Positions 1 to 9,275 of a stretch of 64,000 bases of DNA are shown piece after piece. Under the pieces are notes generated by a model. That model made no database searches, was not told where the DNA came from, and saw only the letters and a program-made list of their open reading frames with translations. The stretch covers positions 1 through 64,000 of the forward strand of contig JAGWJY010000003.1 of assembly GCA_028865545.1 (NCBI GenBank), in the 5' to 3' direction. The translations under genes and the position numbers were made by a program. Source of the DNA: Alphaproteobacteria bacterium. GTDB taxonomy: Bacteria; Pseudomonadota; Alphaproteobacteria; Micropepsales; Micropepsaceae. Each line of letters starts with the position of its first letter. Within the stretch, counting starts at the first letter, position 1.

Positions 1-893
1 ATTGTGCCGATCTTAGGGGTTGCAACCTACACAGCGCTAATCTGAGCGGAGCGGATATGCGCGGTGCGTCTTTTAAAGGTGCCAAATTGGCGTATGCGAC
101 GCTCGACCGAGCGGACTTGCGTGCGGCCATGATGATGTACATCAGACCTGACCGCACTTCGATCCTCAATCGAGGCAGCCTGACCAGCGATGGAAATGGC
201 ATTCCTGGTGGAGTGGATTTCTCAAATTGCTCGATGAAGTGTGTTTCATTCGGAAATGCAAGATTAAACGGCGTGAATTTCAGTGGTGCGGTTCTTTCAG
301 GTGCAACGTTCACCGGCGCGAAATTGGTCAACGCGAGTTTTCGGGGTGCCGTATTAACCGGCGTGAATCTCAAGGATCTCGGGGTCTCGGCAGATGCGCT
401 GAACGACTGTGTGCTGGATATCTCGGCCACAGCAATGGCGAAGGCCGGCGAATTGCGGGCTCGTCTCGATGCCCATCGCGAATGGATTGCCTCTAGCGGA
501 AAGCAAGGCGCCTCGGCCGTCCTTGACGGCGAGGACTTGCGCCCATTGCAAGAGGATATTGCGGGCAAGAGTCTGATCGGACTTTCCGCCCGCAACGTCG
601 TCGCGATCGGCGTCAACTTCTCCGGTTGCCAACTTCAGGGCGCGAAATTCGACGGCGCTGATCTGCGGGATGCGAATTTTTCTGATGCCGACCTCAGCGG
701 AGCGTCACTGAAATCGGCAAAGCTTGCGCAAGCACAATTCGACAAGACAAATCTTCGTACCCTTCACCTGTTGAATGGCGATACCGTCGCGCCGGATTTG
801 ACGGAGGCTGAGGCCATTGAACAGCAATTCCAACGTGCGCATCTCGACAAACACGTGTCAGCGCTCGGCCTTCCTATCGCAATGGTGGTCTGA
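1..893 (+). CDS. Pentapeptide-repeat protein, 5' end cut by window
   Basis: The reading frame is open from base 3, so the true start lies before the window. Repeats of the A(D/N)LxG type run from the first visible codons (for example ANLSGADMRGASF) to about residue 125, then a charged segment of about 75 residues with the pattern LxxHxxWxxSxGxxGxxAxLxG, then a second repeat block (FSGCQLQGAKFDGADLRD). Such proteins fold as right-handed quadrilateral beta-helices. The molecular role cannot be read from the sequence; most family members are of unknown function. No signal peptide can be judged because the N-terminus is missing. The gene converges on the small leftward gene at 900-1088, leaving six bases between the stops. 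Confidence 0.88.
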   Translation, partial: CADLRGCNLHSANLSGADMRGASFKGAKLAYATLDRADLRAAMMMYIRPDRTSILNRGSLTSDGNGIPGGVDFSNCSMKCVSFGNARLNGVNFSGAVLSGATFTGAKLVNASFRGAVLTGVNLKDLGVSADALNDCVLDISATAMAKAGELRARLDAHREWIASSGKQGASAVLDGEDLRPLQEDIAGKSLIGLSARNVVAIGVNFSGCQLQGAKFDGADLRDANFSDADLSGASLKSAKLAQAQFDKTNLRTLHLLNGDTVAPDLTEAEAIEQQFQRAHLDKHVSALGLPIAMVV

Positions 894-899
894 GAAGCG

Positions 900-1088
900 T
901 CAGTCCGTCTCGACTGGACCGGGCGGAACGCAATCCTCGGGCGCAATGCCTTCAAGCACGTGGCAGAGATCTTCGGCGTCTTTATCCATTCCCGCCCAAC
1001 GCAGTTTGACGATGAGTCTCTTGAGTCCCTGTGGCGTTACAGGCTGCTTGGCAGGTTGATTTCCTTGCTTGCCAGCAATTTGTAACAT
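900..1088 (-). CDS. Small hypothetical protein, 62 aa
   Basis: A 62-codon frame begins ATG at 1088 and is preceded by a perfect AGGAGG five bases upstream, the main reason to accept it. The product is mixed basic/acidic with no signal peptide or membrane segment; a core of LKRLIVKLRWAGMDKDAEDL could be helical. I do not recognise a family. It stands alone: the next leftward-transcribed gene upstream ends at 1246 and the pentapeptide gene converges on it. The intervening 1089-1245 is AT-richer than its surroundings and probably contains its promoter. Confidence 0.6.
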   Translation of the reverse strand: MLQIAGKQGNQPAKQPVTPQGLKRLIVKLRWAGMDKDAEDLCHVLEGIAPEDCVPPGPVETD

Positions 1089-1245
1089 TTAGTCCTCCTA
1101 CAACTCACATTTGATTTTTTTATGTTCTTGCTGCCGAAGACTTCACCTTCTTGATAATTTCGCAAAGCACGACAGTGCTTGATTGTACTCGAAACAGACG
1201 TTGGCGGATATGAAATACTTTCCACGTTATCTATGTAGCGCAGCT

Positions 1246-2523
1246 TCACGCGTGCATTGCGTAGAGAAACGCCGCGATGAATCCGAGTGCGGCCAACGCA
1301 ACAAGTGAGATTGACGCACGACGCCCTGCCTCAAAACCGCCGAAGCTGATCGCATAAACCGCTTTGATGATGTTGTTCGACGACGCAGCGATTAAGATCG
1401 CGGCAGACAGCGTCCCCAGCGAAAGACCGTGCACACCACCCTGGGCAATGTTGATCACGTAAGGGTCAATGTCTGTCACGCCGACCACCAAGGCGATGGC
1501 AAAAAGACCAAGCGACCCGAATGTCGCCTTGGTCCAAGCCGACACAATAGATATGACGACAAATAGGACGGCGAAGACCGCGGCGGTCTGGAGTTGCAGT
1601 GGGTTGCGCGGTGCGACGTCGAGGTTTGAAACCGCCTTCTGCTTGTCTGCCCTGTCCCATTCATAGGTGGCGATTGCCACACCCAGCAGAAACAATCCTA
1701 CGAGTACGGGCGCCAATTCCATCGCGACGTCCCGGTTAAACAGCGCGATAACCACGCCAAGGCGCACATACATGATCGCCGTCGCAGCCACGATGCCAGC
1801 CGTCAGTTCTGGACGACCGGCGTGCGTATCACGCTGCTGCTTAGCGAGAACAATGGTTGTGGCCGTCGAGGAATAGACGCCGCCAAGTATTGCTGGGAAC
1901 AGCGCGGCATTTCGAAACGGTACGTATTTCTGAATTAAATAACCCAGATACGACAGCGCGCAGACCGCAACGACAGCAAGCCAGACCTGATACGGTGTCA
2001 ACGAAGCAAGAGGTGTCAGCGGCTGGTCGGGAACGAGCGGAAGTACGACGCCGACCAGGATGAGGAATTGGGATGCCGTGAAGACTTCGTCCGTCGGCAG
2101 AAGAGTGATCAACCCGTGCAACTTCTCGCGTGCGCCGAGCAGCAAAGCCGCCACCACCGACACGGCGACGACGACCCAATAGGGCTGGGTCAGCGCGATG
2201 GGGCCAAGTGTGTAGGCAAGCAGATTGCTAGCGGGAACCATAAGCGACGTGCCGGTTTCGCGTGGCGAAGGCACCTGCAACGCGGCGTAGAGCCACATCG
2301 CTACGGCGATGAGACCTGCCACAAAGGCCAACGCGTTGCGCGGTTCGATGAGGTAGAGCATGGCACCGCCGAGTGCGAGTATTGGGAAAGTTCGGATGCC
2401 GCCCGGGCTGGTACGATCGTTGCGTTTATAGGTTTCTTCAAATGCGAGACCCAAGAAGATGCTGAGTGCCGCAACGAGGCCCAACCGCCAGGCCAACTCC
2501 AGCAGAGGCGCGCTGGCGGTCAT
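1246..2523 (-). CDS. MgtC/SapB-like DUF4010 membrane protein
   Basis: The product (425 aa) is almost entirely hydrophobic, with roughly a dozen membrane helices. The N-terminal part has the MgtC/SapB-like pattern (GLVAALSIFLGLAFEETYKR, then GGIRTFPILALGGA), and the remainder matches the DUF4010 layout with the conserved YVINIAQG and ASSNNIIKAVYA segments near the end. Function is unknown; the family is only annotated by similarity. ATG at 2523 shares one base with the stop of the upstream MscS gene (TGATG), so translation is probably coupled; a GTG one codon earlier is an alternative. The coupling to a mechanosensitive channel suggests an ion or envelope-stress role, which is inference. Confidence 0.82.
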   Translation of the reverse strand: MTASAPLLELAWRLGLVAALSIFLGLAFEETYKRNDRTSPGGIRTFPILALGGAMLYLIEPRNALAFVAGLIAVAMWLYAALQVPSPRETGTSLMVPASNLLAYTLGPIALTQPYWVVVAVSVVAALLLGAREKLHGLITLLPTDEVFTASQFLILVGVVLPLVPDQPLTPLASLTPYQVWLAVVAVCALSYLGYLIQKYVPFRNAALFPAILGGVYSSTATTIVLAKQQRDTHAGRPELTAGIVAATAIMYVRLGVVIALFNRDVAMELAPVLVGLFLLGVAIATYEWDRADKQKAVSNLDVAPRNPLQLQTAAVFAVLFVVISIVSAWTKATFGSLGLFAIALVVGVTDIDPYVINIAQGGVHGLSLGTLSAAILIAASSNNIIKAVYAISFGGFEAGRRASISLVALAALGFIAAFLYAMHA

Positions 2524-3830
2524 CACAAATTAACTCCACCGCTCTGCGGTATCGAAACGATATGAACGTCACGCTGTGGGAAGGGGAATGTGATCCCCGA
2601 TTTGTGAAAGCTGTCCCAAACCTTGAGCATCACGTCACTTCTCACATTGGTCGTGCCGTTGCGCGGATCCTCGATCCAAAAACGAATCTCCAGGTTGACG
2701 GAGCTGTCGCCGAACTCCCTTAGCAAGCAGATCGGCTCGGGCCGCTTCAGCACGCGTTCTACACTCTTTGCCGCCTCCACGCAGAGGGCGATCGCTTTGT
2801 GGACGTCGGATTCATAGGCAATCCCTACAGGAACATGCAACCTGAGCCGAGCGTCTGAATACGACCAGTTCTCGACGCCATTCTCCAAGAAGTAGTCATT
2901 GGGGACGAGATGTTCGACACCGTCTCTGGTGCGCAGCGTGACATAGCGCGCGCCCATTGCCGTGACCCAGCCATAACTGTTCTTGTATTCGATGATGTCG
3001 CCGGGTTTGATCGTCTTGCCGATCAGCAGCGTCAGGCCGGCGACCAGGTTGCCGACCACGCGCTGCAAGCCAAGACCAACACCCAAGCCGACGGCGCCAA
3101 AGACAACAGTGAGCGCCGTCAGATTCACGCCAACGGCCTGTAAGGCGACGATCACCGCAGCAGAAGGCAGAATAATCCGCATAAGTTGGGTGAGCAGAAC
3201 CTGTACGGACGGAGTCAGTGCCTCCGACCCCATGATCCGTCGCTGCAGGAACCGTATGAGCAGCGTCGTCAACCAAAGCAGAGCGGCTAGAATGAAAATC
3301 GCGTGGATGACCGTCAGCGCTGTGATGGGATTCTTCGCCCGATAAAGCACGGTGGCGTCGAGGTACTGCATCAGAGGATCGAGGAGCCCCAGGATACTCA
3401 GCGAGGCGACCGACCAAGCGGCGACGGAAATCGTCGCCGATACCAATGGGCTATTGACGACGAAAGACAGCAGCCGGATGCAGATCCACGCCAGCAGGAG
3501 GGCAATCGCAGCATCGATGAGCGGCAATGTCATCCCCATCACGCTGGCGACCACGCTCGAAAGCCAAAGCGCCAAAAGCCAGAACAATGGCGGCGCAACC
3601 GACGCACAGACCCGGACGAAGGTCGGCGCCCAGTTGCGCGGCACGTGCTTGAGGGCAACCTTCGTCAATCCGGGCCGGATCAAAATCGCAAGCCAAAACG
3701 CACTTACACCGGCAATTACGATCAAACCCACCTGAATGAGGAAAATCGGCGCCTCGATCCGTGAGAGGAATTCATGGGGTGTGTCCGCAAACATGCGGTC
3801 GAGGTTCCAGCGCAGGGAAAAATCTTTCAT
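2523..3830 (-). CDS. MscS-family mechanosensitive ion channel
   Basis: The 435-residue protein has five or six N-terminal membrane helices followed by the MscS pore helix and beta domain. The signature stretch is VFGAVGLGVGLGLQRVVGNL, followed by IGKTIKPGDIIEY and the YVTLRTRDGVEHLVPNDYF beta-domain motif. Family members open under membrane tension and release osmolytes after hypo-osmotic shock. The protein is larger than E. coli MscS (286 aa) because of extra N-terminal helices, a common variant. It is the first gene of a two-gene unit with the DUF4010 gene. A second MscS-type gene lies at 9262-10347. Confidence 0.92.
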   Translation of the reverse strand: MKDFSLRWNLDRMFADTPHEFLSRIEAPIFLIQVGLIVIAGVSAFWLAILIRPGLTKVALKHVPRNWAPTFVRVCASVAPPLFWLLALWLSSVVASVMGMTLPLIDAAIALLLAWICIRLLSFVVNSPLVSATISVAAWSVASLSILGLLDPLMQYLDATVLYRAKNPITALTVIHAIFILAALLWLTTLLIRFLQRRIMGSEALTPSVQVLLTQLMRIILPSAAVIVALQAVGVNLTALTVVFGAVGLGVGLGLQRVVGNLVAGLTLLIGKTIKPGDIIEYKNSYGWVTAMGARYVTLRTRDGVEHLVPNDYFLENGVENWSYSDARLRLHVPVGIAYESDVHKAIALCVEAAKSVERVLKRPEPICLLREFGDSSVNLEIRFWIEDPRNGTTNVRSDVMLKVWDSFHKSGITFPFPQRDVHIVSIPQSGGVNL

Positions 3831-4072
3831 TGATGGTCACAAGGGAGTCGGCCCACCATCATTAGCCTGCGTGCAACGCGGTTCAAGCCGTTGTGGTGCA
3901 CAATTAACGCCTCGGACAGCGCCCCACTGCCCGGCCATGGACGCTCGCACCGGCAATATACCGTCGCCTCGACCAAGGTCAGCCCCCATCAGGTGAGCGG
4001 CACTACGTTGCGGCAGAGGGCCAGTGCCGATAGGTTCGGTCAAGCTCAGAAGGGCTGCTTTGGAGATCGCAG

Positions 4073-5095
4073 ATGAAAGTCGTTGTATTTGAAGCTGAAG
4101 AACGGGAACGTGCCGCGTTCGACCGTTTGATGCCCGCTAATCAGGTGGTCTTTGTGACGGATCCGTTGCGGGATACAAACGCAATGGACTATGCAGACGC
4201 AGATATCGTCTCGACTTTCATATATTCGGAGTTAGGCGCCGACGTCATTGCACAACTTCCGCAGTTGAAGTTGATCGCAACGCGCTCGACTGGTTACGAA
4301 CATATCGATTTGGCCGCCTGTAGCGAACGCAAGATTGCCGTCGGCAACGTGCCCACCTATGGGGCGAACACGGTGGCCGAGCATATCTTTGCGCTGTTGC
4401 TGGCCATCAGCCATCGCTTGCCGGAAGCCATCGAACGCGCCCAGCGCGGCCACTTTTCGCCGTTCGGTCTGCAAGGGTTCGATCTGGCCGGCAAGACCCT
4501 CGGTGTCGTGGGAACGGGCAGTATTGGGCGCCATGTCGTACAGATCGCCAAGGGCTTCGAGATGGATGTTGTGGCGTTCGACGTTCACCCAAATGCGGAG
4601 ATGGCCGCCGAGCTGGGCTTCCGTTATGTGACTTTCGACGAACTACTCGCCTGCGCCGACGTCATATCCTTGCATGTGCCGTCGCTGCCCGAGACGCACC
4701 ACCTGCTGCGCGCCGAGACCTTCGCGTGCATGAAAGACGGCGTGGTCATCATAAACACTTCGCGCGGCGATCTGATCGAAACCGGCTCGCTGATCCAGGC
4801 GCTGACCAGCGGCAAGGTCGCCGCGGCTGGTCTCGACGTGTTGCCGGACGAGCCGATGATCCGCGAAGAAGCGGAGTTGATCCACTCCATTTTCAGCAAG
4901 GAGCACGATCTGCGGAACCTCGTCGCGAATCATGTTCTCCTGCGCATGCGCAACGTGATCATCACCCCGCACAGCGCCTTCAACACGCGCGAGGCCGTCG
5001 GCCGCATCGTTGACATCTCAGCCGCCAACATTGCGGCGTTCCTGGATGGCCACCCGCAGAACGTCGTGACAGAAAAGTCGAATGAGCGGCGCTGA
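4073..5095 (+). CDS. D-2-hydroxyacid (D-lactate-type) dehydrogenase
   Basis: A 340-residue NAD-dependent D-2-hydroxyacid dehydrogenase, most like D-lactate dehydrogenase (LdhA-like), interconverting pyruvate and D-lactate or a similar pair. The nucleotide-binding GTGSIG is at 147-152, followed by an Asp at 170 typical of NAD preference. The catalytic triad is visible as R231 (NTSRGD), E260 (VLPDEP) and H300 (ITPHSAF). The length matches the family. Start ATG at 4073 agrees with the usual N-terminus, although the Shine-Dalgarno is weak. The gene appears monocistronic, divergent from the MscS gene and 230 bases ahead of otsB. The exact substrate cannot be settled from the sequence. Confidence 0.88.
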   Translation: MKVVVFEAEERERAAFDRLMPANQVVFVTDPLRDTNAMDYADADIVSTFIYSELGADVIAQLPQLKLIATRSTGYEHIDLAACSERKIAVGNVPTYGANTVAEHIFALLLAISHRLPEAIERAQRGHFSPFGLQGFDLAGKTLGVVGTGSIGRHVVQIAKGFEMDVVAFDVHPNAEMAAELGFRYVTFDELLACADVISLHVPSLPETHHLLRAETFACMKDGVVIINTSRGDLIETGSLIQALTSGKVAAAGLDVLPDEPMIREEAELIHSIFSKEHDLRNLVANHVLLRMRNVIITPHSAFNTREAVGRIVDISAANIAAFLDGHPQNVVTEKSNERR

Positions 5096-5326
5096 CACGA
5101 CGCGTCCGCGCCAATCTCATCGTGATCAAATTGTGGCAATATCATCGCCGCAAACATTTTCTTCGACGAGTCGACGATCATCGATAGGCAGTGCGAGCAT
5201 ACACGTTTGTGCATGATCCGGCATGTATTCTATAAGATTATATGCGGATTGACCGCTATTTTACGGTCTAATTTCGCTGGACATGGTTTTGGTTGAATAT
5301 TCGGCTCGATTGTGGAGACTGGCTCC

Positions 5327-6076
5327 ATGGATTGTATGGAGATGAAGCAATCGGGGATTCGAGCGCCGGAACCCCGGCTAGATTGGGCCTTGTTTCTCGA
5401 TATCGACGGGACCTTGATCGAAATTGCCGAAAGCCCGAACGCCGTCAAAGTCCCGGAGACGCTCGCGTCGACATTGGTGGCTGCCGGACAGTCGCTTGAC
5501 GGCGCGTTGGCGATCGTCAGTGGTCGCACACTCGACGTCATAGACATTTTGATGGCACCGCTCAAACCACCTGCTGCCGGCGAACACGGAGCGGTGATAC
5601 GCCTGCCAGACGGTTCGGTTTGGAACGCCGCATCGGAACTCGCAGTACCGGCCGAATGGAAACAACGCGTATGCCGAGCTGCCGAGACCTGGAACGGCAC
5701 TGTCATTGAATACAAGCCCTACAGTATCGCGGCGCATTTCCGCCAAGCGCCGTCATATGGCCCCGATGTCCAGCGACTTTTCGAGGCGATGGTGGCCGAG
5801 AACCCCAACGACTTCGAAGTCCTGCGGGCGTCCATGGCGTTTGAAGTTCGTCATCGCGACATCAACAAGGGCGCGGCCGTCCGTGAATTGATGAAGCACG
5901 CACCGTTTTCCGGCCGCGTGCCTGTTTTCGTCGGCGACGATGTGACGGACGAGGACGGCTTTCGCGTGGCAACGGAATTGGGCGGCCTGGGCCTTCATGT
6001 CGGGCGATCGTTCGGCGGAAAGCCGTCCGAAGTGCGCCGTTGGCTCGAAGCGTTCCGACCAAACGACGCGAGCTGA
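5327..6076 (+). CDS. otsB: Trehalose-6-phosphate phosphatase
   Basis: HAD-superfamily phosphatase (249 aa from ATG 5327) that dephosphorylates trehalose-6-phosphate to trehalose. Motif I is FLDIDGTL (D25, D27), motif II covers IVSGRTLD, and the magnesium-binding motif GDDVTDED lies at 203-210. Several starts are possible: GTG 5312 and ATGs at 5327, 5336 and 5342; 5327 has a GGAG nine bases upstream. It is the first gene of a four-gene run otsB, GH15, otsA, mscS with gaps or overlaps of under 20 bases, so it is probably co-transcribed with its partner synthase OtsA. Confidence 0.93.
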   Translation: MDCMEMKQSGIRAPEPRLDWALFLDIDGTLIEIAESPNAVKVPETLASTLVAAGQSLDGALAIVSGRTLDVIDILMAPLKPPAAGEHGAVIRLPDGSVWNAASELAVPAEWKQRVCRAAETWNGTVIEYKPYSIAAHFRQAPSYGPDVQRLFEAMVAENPNDFEVLRASMAFEVRHRDINKGAAVRELMKHAPFSGRVPVFVGDDVTDEDGFRVATELGGLGLHVGRSFGGKPSEVRRWLEAFRPNDAS

Positions 6077-6084
6077 GAGCTATC

Positions 6085-7875
6085 ATGCGCCAACTCGACC
6101 TCGCTCCCATTGGAAACTGCGCTGTCGCCAGCCTGATCGATGCGCAGGCCAGACACGTCTGGTTCTGTTTTCCGCGGCTCGACGCCGACCCGGTTTTCAA
6201 CGCACTGGTCAACGGCAACGATCCGGCAACCGGCTTCATGGATGTCTTGGTGGAAGGCTTCAAGACCTCAAGCCAATCCTATCTGCGCAACACTGCGATC
6301 CTCGAAACCATATTACGAACCGAGAACGGCGAAGCTCTCAGGGTCATCGACTTCGCGCCGCGCTTTCGCCAGTTCGGGAGGAGCTTCCGTCCGCCAATGC
6401 TTGTCCGCCGCCTGGAGCCGATCAGCGGACAACCGCGTATTACACTGCGCATGCGGCCTAGCTTCGGCTACGGCAAAACCGCTCCGCAAATCAGCATCGG
6501 CAGCAACCACGCGCGCTTTATCGGCAGCGACAATGTTTTGCGGGTTACGGCGGACATCGGTCCATCCTACATCCTGAACGAAACACCATTTTTGCTCGAC
6601 CAGCCCGTCAATTTGTTCATTGGCTCCGACGAAAGCGTGCAGGAAGACCCCGATGGTCTGGCAAAACGTTTCCTGCACGAGACCACGGGATACTGGACAG
6701 ATTGGGCGCGTCAGTTGGCGGTTCCGTTCGATTGGCAAGAGGCCGTCATCCGTGCGGCAATCACGCTGAAATTATGCAGCTACGAAGAAACCGGGGCGAT
6801 CGTCGCGGCCCTGACCACTTCGATACCGGAAGCGCCGAATACAGAGCGCAATTGGGACTATCGCTATTGCTGGCTGCGGGATTCCTACTTCACGGTCAAC
6901 GCGCTAAACCGTCTCGGGGTAACGCGGACCATGGAACACTATGTGCGGTTCCTGCTTGACACGGTTGTCAACGAGCAGGCTCGGGAGCTGCATCCGGTTT
7001 ACCCGATCAATTCGCGTACCAAATTAAAGGAATACGAAGCCGAGGCGCTTGCTGGCTTCCAGGGTATGGGACCCGTGCGCGTGGGTAATGCTGCTGCCGC
7101 GCAGCGGCAGAACGACGTCTACGGCTCCGTCGTGCTGTCGTCCGCCCAAATCTTCTGGGACTCCCGCATCCCGTCGATCGGGGGCGTCAACCTCTATCGC
7201 CGGCTGAGTCCGCTGGGAGAAACGGCACTGCAAAGCGCCCTGGTTCCGGACGCCGGCCTCTGGGAATACCGCAATCGCAGCGGCGTATTCACCTATTCGG
7301 CGACGATGTGCTGGGCGGCTTCCCATCGGTTGGCAATGATTGCTCATAAAGTCGGGGCGACCGACGAAGCGATACGCTGGGGCGAAAAATCCAAGACTCT
7401 GCAGCAGGAAATTCTGCAGCGTGCGGTCACGCGCGAAGGCTGGTTATCCGGAGCACTCGATACGGAGATCGCCGACGCTTCCGTTCTTCTGCTGCCGCAG
7501 CTGGGTATACTACCAGCCACCGATGAACGCTTCCTGCGAACGCTCAAGGTCATCGAAAAGCGCCTACTGAAGAACGGCTTCTTACTGCGCTATGACGAGG
7601 CCGATGATTTCGGCCGCCCCGAAACCGCATTCGTGGTTTGCACGTTCTGGTACATCGATGCCCTGGTGGCCGCTGGCCGCCAGGAAGAGGCGCGCGAGCT
7701 GTTCGACAACTTGCTGTCCCGCCGCAACAACGCCGGCCTTCTGTCTGAGGACGTCGATACGAAAAGCGGCGAACTCTGGGGCAACTTTCCGCAAACCTAT
7801 TCGCTTGTCGGTCTCACCCTTTCGGCACACCGACTCAGCCGTACTTGGGAGCAAGGGCTATGGCACGCGTCGTAA
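6085..7875 (+). CDS. Glycoside hydrolase family 15 protein
   Basis: A 596-residue GH15 enzyme of the bacterial glucoamylase/trehalase-like group. The N-terminal beta domain begins LAPIGNCAVASLID, and the (alpha/alpha)6 catalytic barrel carries NWDYRYCWLRDSYFT, PDAGLWEYR and LLSEDVD...GNFPQTYSLVG; the glutamates of the WEYR and LLSEDVD motifs are in the positions of the general acid and base. The start ATG at 6085 fits the family N-terminus; an upstream in-frame start at 6040 would overlap otsB. Its place between otsB and otsA suggests trehalose turnover or a linked alpha-glucan, but glucoamylase and trehalase activities cannot be separated from sequence. No signal peptide, so cytoplasmic. Confidence 0.9.
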   Translation: MRQLDLAPIGNCAVASLIDAQARHVWFCFPRLDADPVFNALVNGNDPATGFMDVLVEGFKTSSQSYLRNTAILETILRTENGEALRVIDFAPRFRQFGRSFRPPMLVRRLEPISGQPRITLRMRPSFGYGKTAPQISIGSNHARFIGSDNVLRVTADIGPSYILNETPFLLDQPVNLFIGSDESVQEDPDGLAKRFLHETTGYWTDWARQLAVPFDWQEAVIRAAITLKLCSYEETGAIVAALTTSIPEAPNTERNWDYRYCWLRDSYFTVNALNRLGVTRTMEHYVRFLLDTVVNEQARELHPVYPINSRTKLKEYEAEALAGFQGMGPVRVGNAAAAQRQNDVYGSVVLSSAQIFWDSRIPSIGGVNLYRRLSPLGETALQSALVPDAGLWEYRNRSGVFTYSATMCWAASHRLAMIAHKVGATDEAIRWGEKSKTLQQEILQRAVTREGWLSGALDTEIADASVLLLPQLGILPATDERFLRTLKVIEKRLLKNGFLLRYDEADDFGRPETAFVVCTFWYIDALVAAGRQEEARELFDNLLSRRNNAGLLSEDVDTKSGELWGNFPQTYSLVGLTLSAHRLSRTWEQGLWHAS

Positions 7876-9275
7876 TCGTCTCAAATCGTGTACCCATACC
7901 GAACAGTCGCGGTCCGCGGGCCGGCGGCCTCGCGGTCGCGCTCAAGGATGCGGTAAAAAAAGGTGGACTGTGGTTCGGGTGGAGCGGCCGCACCACCACC
8001 GAGACAAACGGTGACGCGCAAATCGTCCGGCACGACGGCGTCGACTACGCCACCATCGATCTGTCGGAGAGCGAATATAAGAAGTTCTACGTTGGATTCG
8101 CCAACGGAACGTTGTGGCCACTGTTGCATTTTCGCCTTGGTCTGATTGAGTTCCGGCGCGAGCACCTCGATGGCTATCGCGTCGTTAACGATCTATTTGC
8201 TCAGTCGCTCGCTAAGCTGTTGCGCCCTGACGATTTGATCTGGGTGCACGACTATCACCTCATTCCGCTGGCAGCCGCTCTCCGCAAGCTAGGCGTGACC
8301 AACCGGATAGGCTTCTTCCTTCACATTCCATTCGTGCCATCGAGCGTCTTTGCGGCACTGCCGCGCGGCGATGAATTGATGAACGACTTCTGCGCCTATG
8401 ACGTCATCGGATTCCAGACGGTTGAGCATCATCGTGATTTTCTCGACTCCTTGCGACGAATCTTGCGATACCCCGTCGATGCCAACGGCATGATCCTGGC
8501 GCCGGGACGCCACGTACAGTCGATCGTTGTCCCAATTGGAATCGACGGTGTGGAGTTTCACAAACAAGCGGAGCAATCCGTCAAAAGTAAGAATTCCCGC
8601 CGGCTGCTGGACAGTCTTGTCGGCCGCCATCTGATGATCGGCGTAGACCGCCTTGATTATTCCAAGGGATTGCCTAATCGCTTCGAGGCCTTTAACCGCT
8701 TGCTTACGCGCTTCCCAGAACACAAGATGAATGTCAGCTTCCTGCAGATTGCAGCGCCATCGCGCGAAGATGTTACGGAATACGCAGCGTTGCGCCCCGT
8801 CCTAAACCGCATGGCCGGTGACATCAACGGCAGACATGGCGCGTTCGACTGGGTACCGTTGCGGTACATGAGCCAAGGTTTGGCGCGATCGACCCTGGCC
8901 GGATTCTATCGGCTGGCGCGGGTCGGCGTGGTGACTCCGCTACGCGACGGCATGAATTTGGTAGCGCATGAGTACGTTGCCGCACAGGATCCCGATAACC
9001 CCGGCGTCCTTATTTTGTCGCGCTTCGCGGGCGCCGCGCAGTATTTCGAAGACGCACTTATTGTGAACCCCTACGACCCAGACGATATCGCAGAGGCCAT
9101 GCACGAGGCGCTGTTGATGCCTTTGGACGAGCGCACGCGACGATACCAGAGCATGTTCGAGCGCCTACGCGAACTGACGGCGGAATCGTACTGCGCGACA
9201 TTCCTTCACGCACTTGAGAACGAACGCGCAACGCCGGCACAAATCGCACCAAGTGAAGGTCATGTTCTTATCTGA
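7860..9275 (+). CDS. otsA: Trehalose-6-phosphate synthase
   Basis: GT20 glycosyltransferase (471 aa) joining UDP-glucose and glucose-6-phosphate to give trehalose-6-phosphate, the substrate of OtsB. The N-terminus MARVVIVSNRVP is the family standard and favours ATG 7860 over an upstream TTG; the start overlaps the end of the GH15 gene by 16 bases. Family motifs visible are WVHDYHLIPL, VPIGIDGVEF, GVDRLDYSKGLPNR (Arg and Lys that bind the donor) and TPLRDGMNLVAHEYVA. Length is typical. Together with otsB this gives a complete trehalose synthesis route for osmotic or desiccation protection. Confidence 0.96.
   Translation: MARVVIVSNRVPIPNSRGPRAGGLAVALKDAVKKGGLWFGWSGRTTTETNGDAQIVRHDGVDYATIDLSESEYKKFYVGFANGTLWPLLHFRLGLIEFRREHLDGYRVVNDLFAQSLAKLLRPDDLIWVHDYHLIPLAAALRKLGVTNRIGFFLHIPFVPSSVFAALPRGDELMNDFCAYDVIGFQTVEHHRDFLDSLRRILRYPVDANGMILAPGRHVQSIVVPIGIDGVEFHKQAEQSVKSKNSRRLLDSLVGRHLMIGVDRLDYSKGLPNRFEAFNRLLTRFPEHKMNVSFLQIAAPSREDVTEYAALRPVLNRMAGDINGRHGAFDWVPLRYMSQGLARSTLAGFYRLARVGVVTPLRDGMNLVAHEYVAAQDPDNPGVLILSRFAGAAQYFEDALIVNPYDPDDIAEAMHEALLMPLDERTRRYQSMFERLRELTAESYCATFLHALENERATPAQIAPSEGHVLI

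Noticed and set aside
1037-1249. 70-codon leftward frame between the small gene and DUF4010
   Set aside because: No ribosome site, overlaps the well-supported 62-residue gene in another frame, and has an unlikely composition for this genome.
5096-5326. General-stress sigma (EcfG) promoter before otsB
   Set aside because: Looked for GGAAC-N16/17-GTT because trehalose genes are often in that regulon; no GGAAC was found in this gap.
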